A DNA stretch of 5,697 nucleotides, taken from the NCBI GenBank assembly GCA_900752425.1, contig CAADVE010000146.1:1-5697 (forward strand), read 5' to 3'. A program made the translations under genes and the position numbers. The notes under the pieces were generated by a model, which had not been told where the DNA came from, ran no database searches, and saw nothing but the letters and a program-made list of their open reading frames with translations. The DNA is from an uncultured Collinsella sp. (GTDB lineage: Bacteria > Actinomycetota > Coriobacteriia > Coriobacteriales > Coriobacteriaceae). This document shows positions 1 to 4,794 of the stretch, one piece after another. How positions within the stretch are numbered: the stretch's first letter is position 1; the number at the start of each line of letters is the position of its first letter.

Positions 1-95
1 TCCGAAAGACCGCAGGTACGCGCGAACTCCGAATAGATACGGTCAAGCCCGTTAAGCATCCGGTCGAAATCGACCAGGCTAACTGCACTATTCAT
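1..95 (-). CDS. Probable MarR-family transcriptional regulator, N-terminal fragment (runs off the window)
   Basis: Reading from the ATG at 95-93 to the window edge gives 31 residues with no stop, beginning MNSAVSLVDFDRM and ending with the stretch LDRIYSEFARTCGLS. An aliphatic/aromatic helix followed by a GLS turn is typical of the first dimerisation helix of MarR-type winged-helix regulators, which bind palindromic DNA as homodimers and usually repress their own promoter. The ATG has a purine-rich GGTGGGAG stretch just upstream. The promoter region carries two copies of a 16-bp repeat, which fits autoregulation. The DNA-binding wing lies outside the window, so the family call rests on a short helix and on context. 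Another small winged-helix family is possible. Confidence 0.5.
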   Translation of the reverse strand, partial: MNSAVSLVDFDRMLNGLDRIYSEFARTCGLS

Positions 96-111
96 CTCTC
101 CCACCATTCGA

Positions 112-161
112 TAGTCCGAGTTTTGACCAATTTATATCTCTACATTAGTCCGAGTTTTGAC
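112..161 (-). promoter_or_regulatory. Promoter with tandem 16-bp operator-like repeats ahead of the MarR-type gene
   Basis: The 16-mer TAGTCCGAGTTTTGAC occurs exactly at 112-127 and again at 146-161, a 34-bp period (about three helical turns). On the minus strand a -35-like TTGACG (170-165) is followed after 17 bases by TAATGT (147-142), a weak -10. A better -10, TATAAA (136-131), lies between the repeats but has no matching -35. With the first pair, one repeat fills the promoter spacer and the other lies just past the expected transcription start. The 146-161 copy also contains a short dyad, TAGTC and GACTA around an 8-base centre. Likely binding sites of the adjacent regulator; the assignment is inference. 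Confidence 0.5.
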
Positions 162-212
162 TATCGTCAATACGCTCGTTGTTTATGGTCGGCTCTACAT
201 AAGCATATCGAC

Positions 213-247
213 AAAAAAGACCGCCGGCGCGGGGGCGGCGCCGGCGG
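213..247 (-). terminator. Rho-independent terminator of the 96-residue gene
   Basis: Perfect 10-bp GC-only arms (221-230 and 238-247) enclose a 7-base loop. On the minus strand the stem is followed, after GTC, by six T residues (218-213). It starts 27 bp past the stop of the 96-residue protein, and transcription in that direction would otherwise run into the MarR-type promoter. A T-run exists only on the minus-strand side, so it is not expected to work well in the other direction. Confidence 0.85.
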
Positions 248-274
248 TTGCGAGAGAATATCAGTTGTTGGCCG

Positions 275-565
275 TTAGGCAGCAACGGCCTCGTAGACCG
301 TGGCGCCCGAGAAGCTATCGTGCAGGCTCTTGCCGCAGATCCAAGGCAGCTCGACGACCTCGCAGACCGTGTTGACCAGCTCAGAGCAGTCAGTAAAGTG
401 GCCCTTATCGTTGAGGGTCTCGCAATCCTGAACACGCCAATAGCCATCGGTGTGCGTGATGTAGTACTCATGATCGTTGATCGACACGAAAGCGCGCGTC
501 TTGGAACGCAGCAGCTTCAGAAATCCTTCGAAGTCAGTCTCGACGACATCTCCAGCCTGGAACAT
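275..565 (-). CDS. Uncharacterised 96-residue protein
   Basis: I do not recognise this protein. The start at 565-563 is chosen because AGGAGG lies 8 bases upstream; a longer frame reaching 595 lacks such a site. The product is 96 residues, begins MFQAGDVVETDFEGFLKLL and ends in ATVYEAVAA. It has a mixed alpha/beta look: an N-terminal GDVV element, strands around residues 24-38 (RAFVSINDHEYYI), an aromatic GYWRV turn at 41-45, and four cysteines (48, 60, 68, 77) not spaced like a zinc ribbon. No signal peptide or membrane segment is evident, so it is probably cytosolic. It has its own promoter and terminator, so it is a single-gene unit. The clean ribosome binding site, terminator and compact composition argue that it is a real gene. 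Confidence 0.7.
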   Translation of the reverse strand: MFQAGDVVETDFEGFLKLLRSKTRAFVSINDHEYYITHTDGYWRVQDCETLNDKGHFTDCSELVNTVCEVVELPWICGKSLHDSFSGATVYEAVAA

Positions 566-599
566 GATAGTTACCTCCTGGCCCAGCGCCACCACAGCG

Positions 600-643
600 C
601 ATTGATAAACGTTGGTACCCCTTTAGTAAAACCTTTATCAATG
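600..643 (-). promoter_or_regulatory. Promoter bracketed by a perfect 10-bp inverted repeat
   Basis: CATTGATAAA at 600-609 and TTTATCAATG at 634-643 are exact reverse complements separated by 24 bases, with a 34-bp offset between arms. On the minus strand a -35-like TTTACT (630-625) is followed after 17 bases by TATCAA (607-602), each matching 4 of 6 consensus bases. The -10 therefore lies inside one arm, and the other arm is directly upstream of the -35. This would drive the 96-residue gene with a leader of about 30 bases. The geometry suits a repressor that occludes the promoter. No T-run follows, so it is not a terminator. Confidence 0.45.
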
Positions 644-860
644 GATATGCGCCCATGATTTAGGCAAGTGGTAAAAAACCGCAGGGTAGACGGGATAAAA
701 CGTTTAACCATCTCATCAGCTTCTCACATTCTTGCCGCAGTTTTATGCAAACCGACTTTTCCGATTGGTAGCTATTGCTGTTTGGGGCCCTCTGCACGAC
801 TACGGCTACGGCACGACGGGTAAGAACGGAGCATCTGCAACGCCATCGCTAGGAGAACCC

Positions 861-1382
861 ATGGAGACCATCGAAGCGCTCATCCATCGCCGTAGCTGCC
901 GCAACTACAGCGATCGCCCCGTCGAGGCAGAAAAGCTCGCACGCATTATCGAAGCCGGCCAGTATGCACCGAGCGGCATGGGGCGCCAGCCGGTGACGTT
1001 TGTCGCCGTTACCGACCCCGCAACCGTCGAGCGCCTCTCGCAGCTCAATGCGCAAGTCATGGGCAGCAACGGCGACCCCTTCTACGGCGCCAAAACCGTT
1101 GTGGTGGTGCTCGTCGACCGCAGCGTGCCCACGCACCTGGAAGACGGCTCACTCGCCATGGGCAACCTGCTTAACGCAGCCTATGCGCTGGGCGTCGATT
1201 CGTGTTGGATCCACCGCGCGCACGAGGTCTTTGACTCACCCGAGGGCCTGGAGCTGCTGGCCAAGTGGGGCCTGCCCGCCGACGGAAGCCTGCGCGGTGT
1301 CGGTAACTGCATTCTTGGCTACGCCGAGGACACGCTACCCGAGGCAAAGCCGCGCCGCGACAACATCATCTACGTAAGGTAA
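861..1382 (+). CDS. Nitroreductase-family FMN-dependent oxidoreductase
   Basis: A 173-residue flavoprotein that would use NAD(P)H to reduce nitro compounds, quinones or similar acceptors in the cytosol; the natural substrate cannot be told from sequence. Family marks are in order: the phosphate-binding RRSCRNY at residues 10-16, the YAPSGMGRQP loop at 35-44 (PSG plus Gln), a hydrophobic strand KTVVVVLVDR at 78-87, GNLLNAAYALGVDSCWI at 101-117, LGYAED at 152-157, and a basic PRRDNIIYVR tail that usually contacts FMN. The length suits the short single-domain class, active as a dimer. The start at 861 is preferred over in-frame upstream starts because AGGAGA lies 4 bases before it and the family N-terminus begins there; the upstream 43 residues look non-coding. 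It appears monocistronic, with no promoter I can place confidently. Confidence 0.93.
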   Translation: METIEALIHRRSCRNYSDRPVEAEKLARIIEAGQYAPSGMGRQPVTFVAVTDPATVERLSQLNAQVMGSNGDPFYGAKTVVVVLVDRSVPTHLEDGSLAMGNLLNAAYALGVDSCWIHRAHEVFDSPEGLELLAKWGLPADGSLRGVGNCILGYAEDTLPEAKPRRDNIIYVR

Positions 1383-1397
1383 CCCAGGAGCGTCAGC

Positions 1398-1436
1398 GGG
1401 GTGGCTAATTTGGGACGGGGCTATTTTAGCTACCCC
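1398..1436. repeat. Imperfect dyad in the convergent intergenic gap
   Basis: Arms GGGGTGGCTAA (1398-1408) and TTAGCTACCCC (1426-1436) pair over 11 bp with one G-T wobble, around a 17-base loop. The loop itself contains GGGGCTATTTTAG, a near-direct repeat of the left arm that can pair with the right arm instead. No T-run follows on either strand. The element sits between the nitroreductase stop and the stop of the convergent membrane protein gene. It may stop or protect both transcripts, or be a dispersed intergenic repeat; the sequence does not decide. Confidence 0.5.
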
Positions 1437-1445
1437 ACTCGCAAC

Positions 1446-2021
1446 TTATATTGACGTCGCCGTTGTCGTCGTTTCGTTCGTCTGGGCCGTTTCGGCGCCA
1501 TCGCCCTGTTCGTCCTCGTCCTTTTGCGCATCGGCGATGGTGGAGGCCGCCGCAACGATACCGCGCTGGGGCGCGACGCCTGTCTGGGTCTGTGCGCCCT
1601 CGACAACTTCTGTGCCTGCATGCGCGAGCTCGGGCGATTTAAACAATGCGTCCAAGTTGGCGCCACCGCCGGCATATCCGAGCGCAGCGAGCGCGATGAC
1701 GATCACTGCAACGGCGGCCACGATCGGCACGTAGCGATGCCAGCCGGCGGGATTGAGTCCGCTGCGGCGAGCCGCCCCGCGGCTGATGTAACCGAGCGTT
1801 CCGTCGTGCTTGAGCTTTGAGCCCACCACGCGCTTGCGGCCCCACAGCGAGGACTCTGCCTGCATTGCCAAGCGGGCGCTTGCCGAAGGATAGCCGTATT
1901 TAGTGCGCTTGAACGAGCCATCAAACCCCGAGGCGTGTTTGCCCCACGTCACCGATGTCGTGCGTCGGTTAACCGGCGCAGCGCTCCGCCTTCTGCGGCT
2001 CGGTTTTGAAGTCTCAGCCAT
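1446..2021 (-). CDS. Uncharacterised single-pass membrane protein with basic N-terminus and acidic C-terminus
   Basis: A 191-residue protein I cannot assign to a family. Residues 1-97 are strongly basic (RRRR at 10-13, GRKRVVGSKLKHDG at 61-74, RGAARR at 81-86). A single hydrophobic helix follows at about 98-117 (YVPIVAAVAVIVIALAALGY). Residues 118-191 are acidic, then Thr/Ala-rich (KDEDEQGDGAE, then NETTTTATSI at the end). The positive-inside rule predicts the basic half in the cytoplasm and the Ala/Thr-rich tail outside, as in many actinobacterial envelope proteins. The start at 2021 is chosen because GAGGG precedes it and because a longer GTG start at 2075 would overlap the predicted -10 promoter element. 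The gene follows the Fis-type regulator by 69 bp but seems to have its own promoter. Confidence 0.72.
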   Translation of the reverse strand: MAETSKPSRRRRSAAPVNRRTTSVTWGKHASGFDGSFKRTKYGYPSASARLAMQAESSLWGRKRVVGSKLKHDGTLGYISRGAARRSGLNPAGWHRYVPIVAAVAVIVIALAALGYAGGGANLDALFKSPELAHAGTEVVEGAQTQTGVAPQRGIVAAASTIADAQKDEDEQGDGAETAQTNETTTTATSI

Positions 2022-2065
2022 ATGCCCTCGCACGCCGTAACCAAATCGAAACAATAACGCTTTGG

Positions 2066-2094
2066 ACTGTAGCACACGCGTCGCGCGCGGTCAC
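2066..2094 (-). promoter_or_regulatory. Predicted promoter of the membrane protein gene
   Basis: On the minus strand GTGACC (2094-2089, 4 of 6 consensus) and TACAGT (2071-2066, 4 of 6) are separated by exactly 17 bases, with an extended-10 TG one base before the hexamer. The -35 overlaps the TGA stop of the upstream regulator. It predicts a leader of about 40 bases before the ATG at 2021. Confidence 0.5.
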
Positions 2095-3323
2095 GGGCGC
2101 CTCGCCCAACGGTCATCGTCCTTCAGCAAGCGCCACAGCGTTGTACGGCTTATGCCCAGCACCTCCGCCGCACGGGTTCGGTTGCCGTGGAGATGATCTA
2201 CAACCAGATGCGCGATATCTCGCTCGGTATCGGCCAGCGGTCGCAGGATATACAGGTCGCTTTCGAGCGTCGGGGCGCCAAAGGTTGCGGTCTTAATCAC
2301 GTCCTCTTGGGCGAGCACTTCCTCCGCCACAGCGCGGTCCACCGTGCCCGCCCCCGCCAATATATACAGTCGTTCCGAGACCTCGCGGAGCTGCAGATAA
2401 TTGCGCGGCCAGCGGTAAGCATCGAGCGTCTTCGTCGCCGCGGCAGACAGCGTGGGCGCTGCCGTCCCAAATGCATCAGCGAGATATTCCAAGTAGCGCG
2501 CAGCCTTCATCGACGCGGCTCCCTGCTCGGCGATTGCCGGCGCCACGCTCACCGCACAGGCGAAGCGCTCGGTCACAAAGGCGGCTTGATCACTTTCGCT
2601 GCCGCCCGGCATGTCATTCGCCGTCAGCACCACATGGCAACGCGTCGCCAACGCGGTGTCGGCCATCGTGGAGACCAGCTCGCGGAGGCGCTGGGGGCCA
2701 ACCGCATTCCAGCCCTCAATACAAAGTGTCAGCCCCGTTTGGAACAACGGCGATTCGGCACTTTTGAGCACATGGCGCCAACCGCGCTCGGTGAGCTCAT
2801 CGAGCGCGACGGAAACAAAGGGCTGATCGGCGAAAGGACCGTCCAGATAGAGGCGCTTGGCGATCTCGACCTGACCCGCTCCCAGCTCGCCCTCGAGCAT
2901 AAGGGGCACACCCCGCGCGTAGCTCTCGGCAACCGGTGCAGCCACCGCAGCGGCACCCTCAACGATGCCGTACGCGCTCGATTCGTAGCGGGCCTCAACT
3001 TCGTCGGCGTTGAGCCACTCGATGCCCGCATGCGCCGCGGCACCGCGCACCTCGCGGACCACGACGACCCAAAGCCTCCCGCCCTCTTTGTCGGTGGGGC
3101 GAACGGTCAGGCTCAGGCGCGTACCCTCACGCCCCATAACCAGACGCGCGCCGTCTCCTATACGGTCGAGACGCTCAGCGACAAAAGCCGCCACATCCCG
3201 CTCAAGCGCCGCGTCATTCATGGTCGAGATCGCGACGTCCCCACGCGCATCGATTGCCAATGCCGAGGCTCCGTCAGCAGCCAGGGCCTCGGTCAAGATG
3301 TTCAGCTTGGCATCGCTATCCAT
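2091..3323 (-). CDS. Fis-type HTH regulator with a degenerate NtrC-like AAA+ domain
   Basis: A 410-residue probable transcription factor. Residues 1-95 form a possible sensory domain of PAS-like appearance (ALAIDARGDVAIS at 21-33, LWVVVVREVRG at 84-94). Residues 110-330 follow the order of a bacterial enhancer-binding AAA+ domain but are eroded: Walker A reads EGELGAGQVEIAK (144-156) with Gln151 where the ATP-binding Lys should be, Walker B reads LCIEGW (200-205) instead of LFLDE, and no GAFTGA sigma54-contact loop is present. LTANDM (233-238) and WPRNYLQLREV (305-315, matching WPGNVRELxN) confirm the ancestry. The C-terminus has a Fis/HTH_8 helix-turn-helix, NRTRAAEVLGISRTTLWRLLK (381-401). 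It probably binds DNA without ATP-driven sigma54 activation. The start at 3323 has AGGGG 7 bases upstream; an in-frame extension to a TTG at 3524 would cross the structured leader. Target genes are unknown; neighbours are the permease upstream and the membrane protein downstream. Confidence 0.82.
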   Translation of the reverse strand: MDSDAKLNILTEALAADGASALAIDARGDVAISTMNDAALERDVAAFVAERLDRIGDGARLVMGREGTRLSLTVRPTDKEGGRLWVVVVREVRGAAAHAGIEWLNADEVEARYESSAYGIVEGAAAVAAPVAESYARGVPLMLEGELGAGQVEIAKRLYLDGPFADQPFVSVALDELTERGWRHVLKSAESPLFQTGLTLCIEGWNAVGPQRLRELVSTMADTALATRCHVVLTANDMPGGSESDQAAFVTERFACAVSVAPAIAEQGAASMKAARYLEYLADAFGTAAPTLSAAATKTLDAYRWPRNYLQLREVSERLYILAGAGTVDRAVAEEVLAQEDVIKTATFGAPTLESDLYILRPLADTERDIAHLVVDHLHGNRTRAAEVLGISRTTLWRLLKDDDRWARRP

Positions 3324-3358
3324 GATTTGCCCCTGTCCGCGGCGACATGCAACCGCCG

Positions 3359-3374
3359 TCGGTCGCACGACCGA
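3359..3374. promoter_or_regulatory. Palindrome in the leader of the Fis-type regulator gene, possible operator
   Basis: TCGGTCGCACGACCGA has perfect 7-bp arms around a 2-base centre. It lies 36 bp upstream of the regulator ATG and about 35 bp downstream of the predicted -10. Fis-type regulators bind such dyads as dimers, so autoregulation is plausible but inferred only from position. Confidence 0.4.
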
Positions 3375-3408
3375 ATGTTTCAAAATTGAACGATATTGCT
3401 CACCAAAC

Positions 3409-3414
3409 ACTATA
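3409..3414 (-). promoter_or_regulatory. Predicted -10 element for the Fis-type regulator gene
   Basis: On the minus strand TATAGT matches 5 of 6 consensus bases. The region 16-18 bases upstream has no good -35 hexamer, so the promoter may be weak or need an activator. No GG-N10-GC sigma54 site of the expected form was seen here. Confidence 0.35.
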
Positions 3415-3472
3415 GGGCAGAACGCGCCGTCCTGCGAGTATATGAGTTGCCCCGCATCGCCATCCTGGCGGG

Positions 3473-3537
3473 GCGATAAGAGCTCTTCGGGACTTATAAA
3501 CCTGCGGACAAGCCATACCCGCAAGAGCTCCTATCGC
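3473..3537. repeat. 15-bp inverted repeat built on an AAGAGCTCTT palindrome
   Basis: GCGATAAGAGCTCTT (3473-3487) pairs with AAGAGCTCCTATCGC (3523-3537) with one mismatch that becomes a G-U pair in minus-strand RNA. CGGG (3488-3491) and CCCG (3518-3521) extend the stem past a one-base bulge. The left arm contains a perfect 10-bp palindrome, so the two arms could also act as two separate protein-binding sites 50 bp apart. Confidence 0.65.
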
Positions 3538-3560
3538 TCCACCGCAGGCTTGCGCTCACC

Positions 3561-3581
3561 AGCACGCAGCACGCAGCACGC
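3561..3581. repeat. Three tandem copies of the heptamer AGCACGC
   Basis: AGCACGC is repeated three times exactly with no interruption, just past the permease stop. GCTTG (3548-3552) and CAAGC (3585-3589) flank it and could close it into a stem-loop. A copy-number-variable tract is possible; function unknown. Confidence 0.75.
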
Positions 3582-3596
3582 AAACAAGCTACTTCT

Positions 3597-4631
3597 CTAC
3601 CAGATTCCCAGTACGTGTTGCATTCCCAAACTCATGCACGCAATGCCAATCCAGCAGCAAAAGCCCAGCGCGATGGGCTTGCCGCCCTTTTTGACCAGCT
3701 CGACGATATCGGTATTAAAACCAATAGCCGCCATGGCCATCACAATAAAGAACTTCGACAGCTCCTTGATGGGCGCCGTGATGGACACGGGAAACTGAAA
3801 CACCGTGGTGATCACGCTCGCCAGCACAAAGAACAGCACAAACATGGGAAACGCGCGTTTAAGGGAGAACGTGCTTTTGGCGTCGCCGCCGGCCTTGCGT
3901 GCCAGATGCATCTGCCAGCATGCGAGGACCAACGTGATGGGAATAATGGCCAGCGTCCTGGTGAGCTTGACCACCGTGGCGCTCTCGAGCACATTGGCGC
4001 CGGGATGCATGCTGTCCCAGGCGCTCGCCGCAGCCGTTACCGACGAGGTGTCGTTGATGGCGGTGCCGGCAAACAGGCCAAAGCCCTCGTTGGTCAGCCC
4101 GAGCATGCCGCCGAGCGTCGGAAACACGAGCGCCGCGATAACGTTAAACAGGAAGATGACCGAAATAGCCTGGGCAATCTCGCGATCGTCGGCATCGATG
4201 ACGGGTGCGGTCGCGGCGATGGCAGAACCGCCGCAAATCGACGAACCCACACCCACAAGCGTCGCGATCTTGCCCGGCACGTTCATAACGCGGCAGAGCA
4301 CAAAGGCGATGACAAGCGAGGTCGAGATTGTCGCCACGATAATCGGCAGCGACTGGGCTCCCTTGGACAGAATCTGGTAGAGGTTCATGCCAAAGCCAAG
4401 CAGGATAACCGCGTACTGCAAGACTTTTTTAGACGTATAGGTGACACCGGCGGCAAGTTGTTCGCGACGATTCTTGGGAAAGACGAGCGCCAGGACCATG
4501 CCAAAGAGGATGGCAAACACCGGCCCGCCGACCACCTCAACCTGTTTGCCGAGCAACGTCGCGGGGATGGCGATGATCAGGCAGAACAAGACGCCCTTCC
4601 AGCGCTCGCGTACGATATTCGCCAGTTGCAT
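3597..4631 (-). CDS. YeiH/UPF0324-family membrane transporter (putative sulfate exporter family)
   Basis: A 344-residue integral membrane protein of the YeiH family (Cons_hypoth698), annotated widely as putative sulfate exporters; the real substrate is unproven. It has about ten hydrophobic segments, roughly residues 12-30, 34-51, 70-86, 95-113, 153-172, 183-200, 222-240, 260-280, 290-305 and 318-341. Two small-residue-rich signature loops are present: GVGSSICGGSAIAATAPVID (127-146) and FAGTAINDTSSVTAAASAW (187-205), plus LLGFGMNL (77-84) and AAIGFNTD (301-308). The length is normal for the family and no break is seen. The ATG at 4631 has AAGGA 8 bases upstream. The gene is divergent from a GntR-type regulator, its likely controller. 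In Escherichia coli yeiH likewise sits divergent from a regulator (the LysR-type YeiE), a parallel arrangement with a different regulator family. Confidence 0.93.
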   Translation of the reverse strand: MQLANIVRERWKGVLFCLIIAIPATLLGKQVEVVGGPVFAILFGMVLALVFPKNRREQLAAGVTYTSKKVLQYAVILLGFGMNLYQILSKGAQSLPIIVATISTSLVIAFVLCRVMNVPGKIATLVGVGSSICGGSAIAATAPVIDADDREIAQAISVIFLFNVIAALVFPTLGGMLGLTNEGFGLFAGTAINDTSSVTAAASAWDSMHPGANVLESATVVKLTRTLAIIPITLVLACWQMHLARKAGGDAKSTFSLKRAFPMFVLFFVLASVITTVFQFPVSITAPIKELSKFFIVMAMAAIGFNTDIVELVKKGGKPIALGFCCWIGIACMSLGMQHVLGIW

Positions 4632-4656
4632 ATGGGATTCCTTCTTTCTATTTCAC

Positions 4657-4706
4657 GTTTGCGACGGCCTATGATACGGCAACATTGGGCATAGCCTTGC
4701 GCAAAC
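4657..4706 (-). promoter_or_regulatory. YeiH-type gene promoter with candidate operators in the divergent spacer
   Basis: On the minus strand TATCAT (4676-4671) matches 5 of 6 of the -10 consensus, giving a leader of about 35 bases. No good -35 is present at 16-18 bases. Instead, the perfect palindrome TTGCGCAA (4697-4704) sits where a regulator would touch the -35 region. The heptamer GTTTGCG occurs at 4657-4663 and, inverted, at 4700-4706, centres 43 bp apart (about four turns), one over the -35 region and one near the start point. These are candidate sites for the neighbouring GntR-type protein. Confidence 0.42.
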
Positions 4707-4794
4707 AAAGACTAAGATGCCGCAATAGTTCTCGGGCGACAGCCGAATTACCCACCGCGGAGAGCTGATTCGCGGCATAATTAACAACTGACAT

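Larger units (their letters stand above)
3324..3596 (-). other. Gene-free, highly structured leader between permease and Fis-type regulator
   Basis: These 273 bases hold no convincing gene but several inverted repeats, read here as minus-strand RNA. A 15-bp stem (3537-3523 with 3487-3473, one G-U pair, plus four more pairs inside) has a loop containing CCGCAGG, which can pair with CCTGCGG at 3548-3542 to form an H-type pseudoknot. A 7-bp GCCCCGC/GCGGGGC hairpin lies at 3475-3450. A 7-bp-arm palindrome occupies 3374-3359. Three tandem AGCACGC copies lie at 3561-3581. None of the stems is followed by a T-run, so classic termination is not apparent. It may be the 3' end of the permease transcript, a regulatory leader, or a non-coding RNA. 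Confidence 0.5.

Noticed and set aside
248..658. Plus-strand open frame of 136 codons across the 96-residue gene
   Set aside because: It begins inside the terminator region, lacks a ribosome binding site, and overlaps the better-supported minus-strand gene.
732..860. 43-residue N-terminal extension of the nitroreductase
   Set aside because: The ribosome binding site and the family N-terminus both place the start at 861; the extension has no family similarity.
2022..2075. Upstream GTG start for the membrane protein
   Set aside because: The codons would overlap the predicted extended -10 and there is no ribosome binding site before the GTG.
2187..3389. Long plus-strand open frame (400 codons) opposite the Fis-type regulator
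   Set aside because: It is an antisense shadow of a GC-rich gene: rich in Arg, His, Gly and Cys, no domain, no ribosome binding site, whereas the minus frame has clear AAA+ and HTH motifs.
3450..3475. GCCCCGC/GCGGGGC hairpin as a rho-independent terminator for the permease
   Set aside because: No T-run follows on the minus strand, so it is treated as part of the structured leader.
3324..3524. 67-residue N-terminal extension of the Fis-type regulator from a TTG
   Set aside because: It would cross the structured leader and the TATAGT element, and the ATG at 3323 has a good ribosome binding site.
3561..3581. Tandem heptamers as a possible CRISPR or origin iteron array
   Set aside because: The units are only 7 bp, three copies, with no spacers and no replication or Cas gene nearby.
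3615..4694. Long plus-strand open frame (359 codons) opposite the permease
   Set aside because: Its highly charged Lys/Arg/His/Asp composition is what the reverse of a hydrophobic membrane protein gives; the minus frame has YeiH signatures.
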